Assembly: GCF_032681285.1 (NCBI RefSeq)
Contig: NZ_CP136336.1
Location: forward strand, 979,001-1,043,000
Origin: Piscinibacter gummiphilus
GTDB lineage: Bacteria; Pseudomonadota; Gammaproteobacteria; Burkholderiales; Burkholderiaceae_C
DNA length: 64,000 nucleotides
Direction of reading: 5' to 3'
The notes under the pieces: generated by a model
Databases searched by the model: none
Seen by the model: only the letters and a program-made list of their open reading frames with translations
Told to the model about the DNA's origin: nothing
Program-made: the position numbers and the translations under genes
In this document: positions 8,139 through 16,270 of the stretch, piece by piece
How the letters are laid out: each line of letters begins with the position of its first letter
Position numbering within the stretch: position 1 is the first letter of the stretch

Positions 8139-9128
8139 TCACCCCTTGTAGATGAGCGATTCGACGGCCAGCTTCTTCTCGAACACGCCCTTCTCGGTGA
8201 AGAGGTCGAAGAACTTCTGGAACGCGGCGATGTCGCTCGGCTTGAACTCGTTGTAAAGCATGTATGAGGCCAGGGGCACCTCGCCGGTCAGCGGCCCTTC
8301 GATGGCGGTGTAGCCCTTGAGGTACTGGCGGGCCTCGGCGGGCTTGGTGCGCACGAGTTCGATGCCTTTGGCGTAGGCGGCGATGTACTTCTTGGTCTCG
8401 GCCGGGTACTTCTTGATGAACTCGCTGGTGAGCGTGGCCGAGCCGCCGTGCCACGGGGCGAGCGGGTCGCCGAGGATGTACTTCGCGATCACGCCCGCCT
8501 CGAGCACCCGCGTGGTGCCGTTGAGCCTGCCCACGGTGCCGGTGGGCTCGAGCGTGTAGACCGCATCGACCTGGCCGGCCGCGAGCGCGGCCACGTGCTG
8601 GCCGATGGGCAGCTCGGTGACGCTGGTGCCGGCCGCACCGGCACGCTCGAGCACGGTGATGGCGAGCACGCGGTTCTGAATGCCCGGGCCGGAGGCCACC
8701 TTCTTGCCCTTCAGCTCGGCGATGCTCTTGATGGGGCTGTCTTTCGGCACCAGGAACTGGTCGAGCACGTACTTCTGGTTGCTCGGGTTGGTGGCGATGA
8801 TCTTGAAGAGCCCGGGTGAGGCGATCTCGCCCACGCCGAGGTTGCCCGAGCCGGTGCCGTTGGAGCTGCCGTCGCTGCGGCCGGAGAGCATGGCTTCCAT
8901 CACCTGCTGGGCACCGGCGAACTTGAGCGGCTCCACATCGAGGCCAGCTTCCTTGAAGTAGCCCTTCTCCACCGCGGCGAAGAAGGGCAGGCCGGCTGCG
9001 ACGGGCCAGTAGCCGATGCGGATCTTGGGGCCGCTTTGTGCGCGCAGCACCGCAGGGGCACCGAGCGCGAGGGCGGCGCCGGCCTGGACGAGGCGACGGC
9101 GGCTGGAATCGAGGGGCTTCTGGCTCAT
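8139..9128 (-). CDS. ABC transporter substrate-binding protein (NMT1/SsuA type)
   Basis: A 329-residue periplasmic binding protein. The N-terminus has a twin-arginine-like motif (SRRRLVQAG) and an Ala-rich core ending ALGAPAVLRAQ, so export may use Tat. The mature part starts 'KIRIGYWPVAAGLPFFAAVE', typical of the NMT1/THI5/SsuA group that binds sulfonates, nitrate, taurine or pyrimidine-like ligands. The start has a clear GGAG site 6-10 bases upstream. The ligand is unknown; operon context suggests a ureido compound. Confidence 0.9.
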   Translation of the reverse strand: MSQKPLDSSRRRLVQAGAALALGAPAVLRAQSGPKIRIGYWPVAAGLPFFAAVEKGYFKEAGLDVEPLKFAGAQQVMEAMLSGRSDGSSNGTGSGNLGVGEIASPGLFKIIATNPSNQKYVLDQFLVPKDSPIKSIAELKGKKVASGPGIQNRVLAITVLERAGAAGTSVTELPIGQHVAALAAGQVDAVYTLEPTGTVGRLNGTTRVLEAGVIAKYILGDPLAPWHGGSATLTSEFIKKYPAETKKYIAAYAKGIELVRTKPAEARQYLKGYTAIEGPLTGEVPLASYMLYNEFKPSDIAAFQKFFDLFTEKGVFEKKLAVESLIYKG

Positions 9129-9173
9129 GGGAGATCTCCGTGGTTGGATGCAGGGCGGGTCGGGTGGCGGGTT

Positions 9174-10997
9174 TCAGGAAGCAGGTTTCAGCGACGCGAG
9201 GTACGCCCGCCAGCCGCCGAATTCGGTGATGTCGCGCGCGCCGTCGAGCGCCAGCGCTTCGCAGACGAAGCCGTGCACCGAGGAGCCGTCTGCAAGCGTC
9301 AGGCTGCCGAGGCCAAGCGGTGCGGGAATGAGCGCGAGGAAGGAGCCGATCTGGTCGAGCGGCACGTCCCACACCTCGACGGCGATGGCGGCGCCCCCGC
9401 TGCCCACGCGTTGCAGGCCGGGTTTCGGGGGCACGGTGCCGGGCAGCGCGTAGAGGCGGTATTGCGGCGCGGTGGTGGTGGCCAGGCGCAGCGAGGCGCC
9501 GCGCTCGGTGAGCTGGCCGTTGAGCGGCAGGCCGCTGAGGTGGGCGCCGACGACCGCGATGCCGAGCGTGGGTGTGCTGGCGGGCGCGCGGGTGAGGGTG
9601 GGCGCAAGCGGCGCCTCGCGGCGCAGCGCGCCGAGCGGCAGCTTGAGCTGCGATTGCCATTCGGCGCCGAAGCGCGCGAGTGCTGCATCAAAACCGCCCG
9701 GCGCGATGAAGGTCACGCCGAAGGGCAGGCCGCGCACGGTGAAGTTGAAGGGCAGTGCGATGGCGCACCAGCCCAGCAGGTTGACGAAGTTGGTGTAGCT
9801 GCCGAGCTGTGCGTTGGCGCCGATGGGGTCGGCCGCCACCTCGGCCATCGTCGGGTGCGCGGGGGCGGTGGGCACCATCAGCACGTCGGCCTGCGACCAG
9901 AACGAAGCCGTCTCCGCCTGCGCGGCGCGCAGCTTGTAGAGGCCGCGGAAGGCATCGGTGGCGCTGAAGTGGCGGGCGCTTTCGACGATGCTTCTCACCG
10001 AGGGGTCGAAGGCTTCGGGTTGCTCGTCGAGCACACGCTCCACGGCGGCATGACGCTCCGCCACCCACGGCCCGCCGTAGAGCAGCTCGGCGGTGGCATG
10101 CAGCGGCGTGAAGTCGAGTGGCACCACCTCGTGCCCGAGCGACTGCACATGCGCGCAGGCCTGAGCGAAGGTCTCGCGGTAGCCGGCGTCGCCCTTGAAC
10201 ACCGGCACGGCCGGGATGCCCACGCGCAGCTTCGGCTTGAGCTTCGCAAGGCCCGGCGCGAAGCGGCTGTAGGCGTCGGTGGGGTCGGGCCCTTCCATCA
10301 CCGCGAGCACCCGCGCCGCGTCGTCGGCGGTCAACGCCAGCACCGACAGGCAGTCGATGCTGCGGCAGGCGGGCAGCAGGCCGGTCGTGCTCACGCGGCC
10401 CGGCGTGGGCTTCAAGCCGACGATGTTGTTGAAGCCGGCCGGCACACGGCCGGAGCCGGCGGTGTCGGTGCCGAGCGCAAACGGCACCTGGCCGGTCGCC
10501 ACCGCATAGGCGGAGCCCGAGCTCGAACCACCGCTCACGCGGGTGGGGTCGAAGCTGTTGGGCACGGCGCCATAGGGGCTGCGTGTGCCCACGAGGCCGG
10601 TGGCGAACTGGTCGAGGTTGGTCTTGCCGACCGGGATGGCACCCGCGGCCACGAGCTTGCCCACCGCGACCGCATGCGCCGCCGCAGGCCCGGCCGCGAA
10701 GCCCTTGCAGGCGGCCGTGGTCGGCAGGCCGGCGACGTCGATGTTGTCCTTCACGCCGAAGGGCATTCCCAGCAGCGGTTGCGTCGCGAAGATGGCGGCG
10801 CCCTGGCTCAGCAGGGCCGCGTCGCACGCATCGGCCTGGGCGAGCAGGGCGTCGTCGCCGGGCCGGGAAATCCAGGCCTGCGGCGCATGCTGCGTCTGCT
10901 CTTTCAGGAAGCGCAGCATCAGCTGCCGCACCGTGATGGTGCCGCTGCGCAAGGCCTGCTGAAGTTCGGCGAGGGTGCGGGGGTCGCTGGTCGTCAT
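9174..10997 (-). CDS. atzF: Allophanate hydrolase
   Basis: A 607-residue, two-domain enzyme that hydrolyses allophanate with release of ammonia and CO2. The N-terminal amidase domain (to about 440) has the triad K83 (GVKDN), S158 (GGSSSGS) and S182 (TDTAGSG), with the S158-S182 spacing of 24 found in AtzF. The C-terminal domain (about 460-607) is the allophanate hydrolase C domain. Start 10997 is chosen because two earlier in-frame starts lie inside or upstream of the operator and the predicted transcription start. It is the first gene of the operon. No urea carboxylase is encoded here, so its allophanate should come from the AtzE/AtzH steps. Confidence 0.93.
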   Translation of the reverse strand: MTTSDPRTLAELQQALRSGTITVRQLMLRFLKEQTQHAPQAWISRPGDDALLAQADACDAALLSQGAAIFATQPLLGMPFGVKDNIDVAGLPTTAACKGFAAGPAAAHAVAVGKLVAAGAIPVGKTNLDQFATGLVGTRSPYGAVPNSFDPTRVSGGSSSGSAYAVATGQVPFALGTDTAGSGRVPAGFNNIVGLKPTPGRVSTTGLLPACRSIDCLSVLALTADDAARVLAVMEGPDPTDAYSRFAPGLAKLKPKLRVGIPAVPVFKGDAGYRETFAQACAHVQSLGHEVVPLDFTPLHATAELLYGGPWVAERHAAVERVLDEQPEAFDPSVRSIVESARHFSATDAFRGLYKLRAAQAETASFWSQADVLMVPTAPAHPTMAEVAADPIGANAQLGSYTNFVNLLGWCAIALPFNFTVRGLPFGVTFIAPGGFDAALARFGAEWQSQLKLPLGALRREAPLAPTLTRAPASTPTLGIAVVGAHLSGLPLNGQLTERGASLRLATTTAPQYRLYALPGTVPPKPGLQRVGSGGAAIAVEVWDVPLDQIGSFLALIPAPLGLGSLTLADGSSVHGFVCEALALDGARDITEFGGWRAYLASLKPAS

Positions 10998-11020
10998 GGG
11001 TGCCCTGTCTTTGTGCATGC

Positions 11021-11038
11021 CATCTTGTATGCAAGATG
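11021..11038. promoter_or_regulatory. Candidate GntR operator (perfect palindrome)
   Basis: CATCTTG-TATG-CAAGATG: two perfect 7-base arms around a 4-base centre. The core TTGTATGCAA closely resembles operators of FadR-subfamily GntR repressors. It starts 24 bases from the atzF start and overlaps the transcription start predicted from the sigma-54-like element. The GntR gene at the end of this operon is the natural binder. Confidence 0.65.
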
Positions 11039-11040
11039 CA

Positions 11041-11058
11041 AAGCAGGACACGTGCCAG
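11041..11058 (-). promoter_or_regulatory. Candidate sigma-54 (RpoN) promoter of the atzF operon
   Basis: Read on the minus strand: CTGGCACGTGTCCTGCTT. It matches the RpoN consensus TGGCACG-N4-TTGC(A/T) with one mismatch, and the invariant GG and GC are exactly 10 bases apart. Transcription would start near 11032, about 35 bases before atzF. RpoN with NtrC control is common for nitrogen-scavenging operons, which fits the enzymes encoded. Confidence 0.6.
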
Positions 11059-11167
11059 TCGTTTTCGCAGGGCCGTCAAGCGCGAACTTGTGCCCGGAAT
11101 TGGCCCCGGTAACCGCAGGTACACCGACTAACCTGTCGGGGTTGTTTTCTCCTCTGCTGTACCTCTC

Positions 11168-11452
11168 ATGAACCTCATCGGTGTGCCGCTGCGCCGGCCC
11201 GGTTTCAACGAACTCACTGCCGCCACCGTCATGGGCTCCGGCCTGTGGGTGCTCGCGGTGGGCCTCGCCCACGTCGCCCGCATGGACCTCACCAAAGGTG
11301 ATGCGGGCGCCCTGTTGCTGGTGATGCTGTGGGCTTGCGTGTCCACGCGCATGGGCATCCGCGTGGGCGCCGGTGGGCGCCACCTCGCGGCCAACCTGCT
11401 CGTGAGCGGCGTGCTGCTGGCGCTCTACGAAGTGGCGCGCGGCCTGTTCTGA
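11168..11452 (+). CDS. Small membrane protein, unknown function
   Basis: A 94-residue protein with three predicted membrane helices: around 17-36, around 46-61, and around 70-92. No known domain is recognised. The start ATG at 11168 follows a CT-rich stretch with no strong ribosome site, so the exact start is uncertain. It is divergent from the atzF operon and may share the intergenic region with it. Confidence 0.6.
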   Translation: MNLIGVPLRRPGFNELTAATVMGSGLWVLAVGLAHVARMDLTKGDAGALLLVMLWACVSTRMGIRVGAGGRHLAANLLVSGVLLALYEVARGLF

Positions 11453-11469
11453 GCTGAGCGATCCGCTTC

Positions 11470-11487
11470 CGTAGGCCGTCGCCTACG
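11470..11487. other. Short perfect hairpin
   Basis: CGTAGGC-CGTC-GCCTACG, a 7-bp stem with a 4-base loop, 17 bases after a stop codon and about 80 bases before the GlsB-type gene. It has no T-run. It could be a weak terminator or a regulatory hairpin in the following gene's leader. Confidence 0.4.
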
Positions 11488-11569
11488 ACCATTCGCGACC
11501 TTCTCCGCTCGTGTGTCCACGAGTCGGGCGTTAACTTGCCCGCACCTTGGACTTCACTGGAGAACAGTC

Positions 11570-11839
11570 ATGAACTTCATCATCTGGCTCATCGTCGGCG
11601 GTCTCATCGGTTGGGTCGCCAGCATGATCATGCGCACCGACGCGCAACAGGGCGTCATCCTGAACGTGGTGGTCGGCATCGTGGGCGCCTTCCTGGGCGG
11701 CTTCCTGCTCGCCCCGCTGCTGGGCACCGGCACGATCAACAGCAACGACTTCAGCATCGCGGGCCTGGGGGTCTCGCTGCTCGGCGCCGTCATCCTGTTG
11801 GCGATCGTCAACCTCTTCCGTCGAGGTTCGGCACGCTGA
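11570..11839 (+). CDS. GlsB/YeaQ/YmgE-family stress membrane protein
   Basis: An 89-residue transglycosylase-associated-type protein with three hydrophobic helices. Family landmarks are 'WLIVGGLIGWVASMIM', 'VVGIVGAFLGGFLL' and the C-terminal 'GAVILLAIVNLFRR'. Members are small inner-membrane proteins linked to general and acid stress; no biochemical function is established. The start at 11570 has a GGAGA site 6 bases upstream. The histidine phosphatase gene starts 6 bases after its stop. Confidence 0.9.
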   Translation: MNFIIWLIVGGLIGWVASMIMRTDAQQGVILNVVVGIVGAFLGGFLLAPLLGTGTINSNDFSIAGLGVSLLGAVILLAIVNLFRRGSAR

Positions 11840-11845
11840 CCCGGC

Positions 11846-12631
11846 ATGGCTGCCCAGCCGCACGTCGAACAGAAGTGGCCCCAGTGGCTCTACGTCGTGC
11901 GGCATGGGCAGAGCGCGGGCAATGTCGCGCGTGAGCGGGCCGAAGCGGCCGGCCACCACCTTATCGACATCGCCGCGCGCGACATGGACGTGCCGCTCTC
12001 GCCGCTTGGCGAGCAGCAGGCCGACGCGGTGGGGCGCTGGTTCGGCCAGCTCCCTGCCGGGCAGCAACCGAACGTCGTGCTGTGCTCGCCCTACGTGCGG
12101 GCGCAGGCCACGGCCGAGCGGCTGCTGGCCGCGGCGGGCATCCCACGCAGCGCCATCACCTTCGAGCGCGACGAGCGCCTGCGCGAGAAGGAGTTCGGCA
12201 TCCTCGACCGCCTCACCGTGCTCGGCATCCGCCAGAAGTACCCCGAGCTGGCCGAGCAGCGGGCCCACGTGGGCAAGTTCTATTTCCGCCCGCCCGGTGG
12301 CGAGAGCTGGTGCGACGTGATCCTGCGCCTGCGCAGCGTGATCGAGATGATCACCCGCGAACACCGTCGCGAGCGCGTGCTCGTCGTCGCCCACCAGGTG
12401 ACGGTGAACTGCATGCGCTACCTCATCGAGTGCAAGAGCGAGGCCGAGATCCTCGACATCGACCGCCAGGCCGACGTGCCCAACTGCGGCGTGACGGGCT
12501 ATGAATACGACCCGGGCCAGGGGCCACACGGCAAGCTCGTGCCGCGGCTCGTCAACTTCGTCTCGCCGCTCACGCAGGCCGGCGCGCCGGTGACGGCCGA
12601 GCCCGACGTGCCGGTGGCGCCCAAGCCGTGA
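11846..12631 (+). CDS. Histidine phosphatase superfamily protein
   Basis: A 261-residue phosphoglycerate-mutase-like phosphatase. The catalytic RHGQSAGN motif is near residue 19 and the second histidine is in 'LVVAHQVTVNCMRYL'. It is longer than simple PhoE/GpmB enzymes, with an insertion before the second motif and a Pro-rich tail. It overlaps the next gene by 4 bases (GTGA), which implies co-translation with the NAD(P)H-hydrate dehydratase. The substrate is not identifiable; a small phosphorylated metabolite is likely. Confidence 0.85.
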   Translation: MAAQPHVEQKWPQWLYVVRHGQSAGNVARERAEAAGHHLIDIAARDMDVPLSPLGEQQADAVGRWFGQLPAGQQPNVVLCSPYVRAQATAERLLAAAGIPRSAITFERDERLREKEFGILDRLTVLGIRQKYPELAEQRAHVGKFYFRPPGGESWCDVILRLRSVIEMITREHRRERVLVVAHQVTVNCMRYLIECKSEAEILDIDRQADVPNCGVTGYEYDPGQGPHGKLVPRLVNFVSPLTQAGAPVTAEPDVPVAPKP

Positions 12632-13578
12632 ATCGCAGGCGACTGCTCGATGCCGGCCTGCTCCGCCAGTGGCCGCTGGCGCCGCTCGAGCCCGGCTGCG
12701 ACAAGGAACTGCGTGGCCGCGTGCTGCTCATCGCCGGCAGCCGCGAGATCCCCGGCGCCGCGCTGCTTTCGGCGCAAGCGGCCTTGCGCGCGGGTGCGGG
12801 CAAGGTGATGGTCGCCACCGCGCAATCGGTGGCGATGCAGGTGGCGGTGACCATGCCCGAGTTGCGCGTCGTGGGCCTGCCCGAAACGCACAGCGGCGGC
12901 TTCGACCTCACCGGCCTCGCGCGCCTGGACGACGCGCTGAAGCGCGCCGACGTCGTGCTCATCGGCCCCGGCATGCAGGACGAAGACGCCGCCATCGCCT
13001 TCGCCCAGGCGCTGCGCAAGCGCCACCCCGACGTGCCCACGCTGCTCGACGCGGCGGCGATGGGCGCCGCCACGCGCGAGCCCATCGCCGGCCCTCCGGT
13101 GCTCCTCACGCCGCATGCCGGCGAGATGGCGCACCTGAACGGCCAGTCGAAGGACTCGGTGCTGGCCGACGCCGAAGGCGCCGCACGCGAAGCCGCGCGG
13201 TGGTGGAACTCGATCGTCGCCCTCAAGGGCGCCACCACCGTGATCGCCGAGCCGCAGGGCGACCTCTGGGTGCACGAAGGTGGCAACCCGGGCCTCGCGA
13301 CCGCCGGCTCGGGCGACGTGCTGGCCGGGCTCATCGCCGGCTTCGCCGCGCGCGGCGCCTCGCTCGTGCAGGCCGCCGCCTGGGGCGTGGCGGTGCATGC
13401 CCGCGCGGGCGATCGCCTGGTCGGCCGCATGGGCGGCATGGGCTTTCTCGCGAGCGAGCTGCTCGCCGAAGTGCCGGCGCTGGTGCAAGGCCTCGCGCCC
13501 GCCGGGGCCGGGCGCTCTACGTGGGTCGACCTGCCGGGCGCAATGCCGGCAGCACCCGCTCGCCGAACTGCCGGATGA
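12628..13578 (+). CDS. nnrD: NAD(P)H-hydrate dehydratase (NnrD-type carbohydrate kinase fold)
   Basis: A 316-residue enzyme that repairs hydrated NAD(P)H using ATP or ADP. It shows 'RGRVLLIAGSREIPGAALLS', 'LLTPHAGEMAHL' and 'GNPGLATAGSGDVLAGLIAG'; the last is the catalytic Asp/anion-hole region. It lacks the NnrE epimerase half found in E. coli YjeF. The start is GTG, overlapping the upstream stop. The last 20 or so residues look non-native (Pro/Ala/Arg-rich) and overlap the convergent flavoprotein gene by 62 bases. Confidence 0.88.
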   Translation: MNRRRLLDAGLLRQWPLAPLEPGCDKELRGRVLLIAGSREIPGAALLSAQAALRAGAGKVMVATAQSVAMQVAVTMPELRVVGLPETHSGGFDLTGLARLDDALKRADVVLIGPGMQDEDAAIAFAQALRKRHPDVPTLLDAAAMGAATREPIAGPPVLLTPHAGEMAHLNGQSKDSVLADAEGAAREAARWWNSIVALKGATTVIAEPQGDLWVHEGGNPGLATAGSGDVLAGLIAGFAARGASLVQAAAWGVAVHARAGDRLVGRMGGMGFLASELLAEVPALVQGLAPAGAGRSTWVDLPGAMPAAPARRTAG

Positions 13579-14503
13579 AGTCGGCCTGGTCGCCCGCGAC
13601 CTGGTGCAGGTCGAGGGTGTCGATGCCGAGGCTGGCCCACTGACGCAGGTGCTCGACGTGCGCGTCGAGGTCGTGCGAGATGAATACGTGCCGGCGCATG
13701 TCCTCCGGCGTGAGCTGCTGCGTCAGCAGGTTGAAGTCTTCCGGATGGCGCGCCTCTTCGTCGGCATCGCCCGGCGCGGCGTTGAAGCGCCACTGCGCAT
13801 GCGCGGCGTGCAGCGCCTCGTCGTCGCTCGCCGCCCAGCAGACGTCGACCTTCACGTGCACCGGCTTGCCCTCGCCGCCGCCCTCGCGAAACGCCTGCAC
13901 GATGGCCTGCAGATCGTCGAAGCGCGAAGCCACGGTGAGCAGGCCGTCGGCCCAACTGGCGACCCAGCGTGCGGTGTCGGGGCTCGTGGCCGCGCCGACG
14001 AGCGGCACCGGGGCGTCGGGCCGCGTCCACAAGCGGGCGCGGTCGATGGGCAGCGGCGGCGGTTGCGACACCTGCTCGCCCGCCATCAGCGCGCGCATCG
14101 CGAGCGCCGCCTTCTGCAAACGCTGCTGCCGCTCCGACTTCACCGGCCAGCCGCTGCCGATGCAGGCCTCGTTGAGCGCCTCGCCGCTGCCGAGCGCCAC
14201 CCAGGGCAGGCGCCCCGGGTACATCTGCGCCAGCGTGGCGATGGCCTGCGCCAGCACCACCGGGTGGTATCGCCAGCCGCCCGGCACCGTGATGGCCGAG
14301 AAACGCAGCCGCTGCGTGGCTTGCAGCGCCGCGCCGAGCCACGACCAAGTGAAGCCGGAGTGGCCCTGCGCCGGGCCCCAGGGCTGCAGGTGGTCGGAGC
14401 TGAAGGCGGCATCGAAGCCGGCAGCTTCGGCGAGCTGCACGAGGCGCAGCAGGTCGCGCGGCGAATGCTGCTCGTGCGAGACGTGGTAGCTGAAGCGGGT
14501 CAT
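13517..14503 (-). CDS. LLM-class flavin-dependent oxidoreductase (TIGR03885-like)
   Basis: A 328-residue luciferase-like (bacterial LLM) TIM-barrel oxidoreductase: 'LVQLAEAAGFDAAFSSDHL', 'GRLPWVALGSGEALNE', and C-terminal 'SLGIDTLDLHQVAGDQADFI'. It fits a non-F420, FMN-type subfamily. Start 14503 (MTRFSYHVSH) is used because upstream codons encode unlike residues. It is divergent from a GH13 enzyme, a pairing I recall from other bacteria. Its 3' end overlaps nnrD tail to tail. The substrate is unknown. Confidence 0.85.
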   Translation of the reverse strand: MTRFSYHVSHEQHSPRDLLRLVQLAEAAGFDAAFSSDHLQPWGPAQGHSGFTWSWLGAALQATQRLRFSAITVPGGWRYHPVVLAQAIATLAQMYPGRLPWVALGSGEALNEACIGSGWPVKSERQQRLQKAALAMRALMAGEQVSQPPPLPIDRARLWTRPDAPVPLVGAATSPDTARWVASWADGLLTVASRFDDLQAIVQAFREGGGEGKPVHVKVDVCWAASDDEALHAAHAQWRFNAAPGDADEEARHPEDFNLLTQQLTPEDMRRHVFISHDLDAHVEHLRQWASLGIDTLDLHQVAGDQADFIRQFGERVLPALRPAGRPT

Positions 14504-14601
14504 GGCTGCGTGGCGGCAAGCGCCGTTCCTTGCGGTGGCGTGTGACGGCGGCATGAGCCTTGCCGCAATGGCGCAGCACCACCGCACCCGAGGAGCCGCG
14601 C

Positions 14602-16260
14602 ATGGCCGAGCACTGGTACAAGAACGCGCTGATCTACTGCCTGGACGTGAAGACCTTCGCCGACGGTAATGGCGACGGCATCGGCGACTTCATCGGCCTG
14701 CGCAACAAGCTGCAGTACCTCGCCGGCTTCAACATCGACTGCGTGTGGCTGCAGCCGTTCTTCCCGTCGCCGATGCGCGACAACGGCTACGACATCACCG
14801 ACTACTACAACGTCGACCCCCGCTTCGGCACGCTGGGCGACTTCGTCGAGTTCTCGCGCACCGCGCGCGACAAGGGCCTGCGCGTCATGATCGACCTCGT
14901 GGTCAACCACACCTCGGTCGACCACCCGTGGTTCCAGGCCGCGCGGCGCGATCCGAAGTCGCCCTATCGCGACTACTACGTGTGGTCGGACACGCAGCCC
15001 GAGGACGCCGCCGAAGGCACCGTCTTCCCCGGCGAGCAGAACACCACCTGGACCTGGGACCGCGAGGCCAAGGCCTACTACTTCCACCGCTTCTACCCGC
15101 ACCAGGCCGAGCTCAACATCGCCAACCCGGCGGTGCGCCGCGAGATCGAGAAGATCACCGGCTACTGGCTGCAACTCGGCGTGACGGGCTTCCGCATCGA
15201 TGCGCTGCCCTTCCTCATCGAGCTGAAGAACCTGCCGACCGAAGGCCAGACCGACCCCCACGATTACCTGCGCGAGCTGCGCCACCACGCGCAGACGCTG
15301 TGCGGCGACGTCTGCCTGATGGCCGAGGCCAACCTGCCGCCCGAGGAGGTGCCCGACTACTTCGGCGATGGCGACAAGATCCACATGTCGTTCAACTTCT
15401 GGCTCAACCAGCACCTCTTCCTCGCGCTCGCGCGCGGCGAAGCCACGCCGGTGCGCGAGGCGTGGGAGCAGCTGCCGCCCCTGCCCGGCCTGTGCCAGTG
15501 GAACAACTTCCTGCGCAGCCATGACGAGGCCGACTTCGGCCGCCTCACCGACGCGCAGCGCGAGGAGGTGTTCCGCGCCTTCGGCCCCGAGCCCGACATG
15601 CAGCTCTACGAGCGCGGCGTGCGGCGGCGGCTCGCGCCCATGCTCGGCAACGATCGCCGCAAGCTCGAACTCGCGCACAGCCTGTTGCTCACCCTGCCGG
15701 GCACGCCGGTGCTGCGCTACGGCGACGAGATCGGCATGGGCGACGACCTCACGCTGCCGCACCGCGAGGCGGTGCGCACCCCGATGCAGTGGAGTGCGCA
15801 ACCCAATGCGGGCTTCTCGGCGGCGGCGCGCGAGGCGCTGGTGTTGCCGGTCATCGACGAGGGTGAGTACGGCTACGAGAGGGTCAACGTCGAGCAGCAG
15901 CGGCACGACGCCGAGTCGCTGCTCAACTGGCTCGAGCGCATGCTGCGGCGGCGCAAGGAGTGCCCGGCCATTGGCCTCGGCGACTGTGCGTTCTTCGACA
16001 GCGGCGCGAAGGAGGTGCTGGCGCACCGCTGCGTGCACGAGAACATCGCGGTGATCGCGGTGCACAACTTCAGCGCCCGGCGCATTGCGCTGCGCCTGCC
16101 GGTGCTGGCCGAGGGCATCGAAGGCGCGTGCGTGCACGACATCCTCGCCGGCCGCCGCGACGACCTGCGCGACGACGGCCGCTACGACATCGAGCTGCCG
16201 CCGTATGGCTACCGCTGGTTCATGGTCGGTGCCGACGGCGCGTCGGTCACGCTCTGTTGA
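14602..16260 (+). CDS. Alpha-amylase family (GH13) glycosidase, trehalose synthase-like
   Basis: A 552-residue GH13 enzyme. Conserved regions are visible: 'VMIDLVVNHTSVDHPWF', 'GVTGFRIDALPFL' (nucleophile Asp), 'VCLMAEANLPPEEVPDYF' (acid/base Glu) and 'RSHDEADFG' (transition-state Asp), with a C-terminal beta domain. The overall pattern (DVKTFADGNGDGIGDFIGL) matches trehalose-synthase-like glucosidases. There is no signal peptide, so it is cytoplasmic. An AGGAG site precedes the ATG. It may act in trehalose, maltose or glycogen turnover; the exact specificity cannot be read. Confidence 0.88.
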   Translation: MAEHWYKNALIYCLDVKTFADGNGDGIGDFIGLRNKLQYLAGFNIDCVWLQPFFPSPMRDNGYDITDYYNVDPRFGTLGDFVEFSRTARDKGLRVMIDLVVNHTSVDHPWFQAARRDPKSPYRDYYVWSDTQPEDAAEGTVFPGEQNTTWTWDREAKAYYFHRFYPHQAELNIANPAVRREIEKITGYWLQLGVTGFRIDALPFLIELKNLPTEGQTDPHDYLRELRHHAQTLCGDVCLMAEANLPPEEVPDYFGDGDKIHMSFNFWLNQHLFLALARGEATPVREAWEQLPPLPGLCQWNNFLRSHDEADFGRLTDAQREEVFRAFGPEPDMQLYERGVRRRLAPMLGNDRRKLELAHSLLLTLPGTPVLRYGDEIGMGDDLTLPHREAVRTPMQWSAQPNAGFSAAAREALVLPVIDEGEYGYERVNVEQQRHDAESLLNWLERMLRRRKECPAIGLGDCAFFDSGAKEVLAHRCVHENIAVIAVHNFSARRIALRLPVLAEGIEGACVHDILAGRRDDLRDDGRYDIELPPYGYRWFMVGADGASVTLC

Positions 16261-16270
16261 CCGCGGCGCG

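Noticed and set aside
8119..11124. Long alternative frames across the ABC binding protein and allophanate hydrolase genes
   Set aside because: They are shifted-frame readings of GC-rich genes with Arg/His-rich products and no domains.
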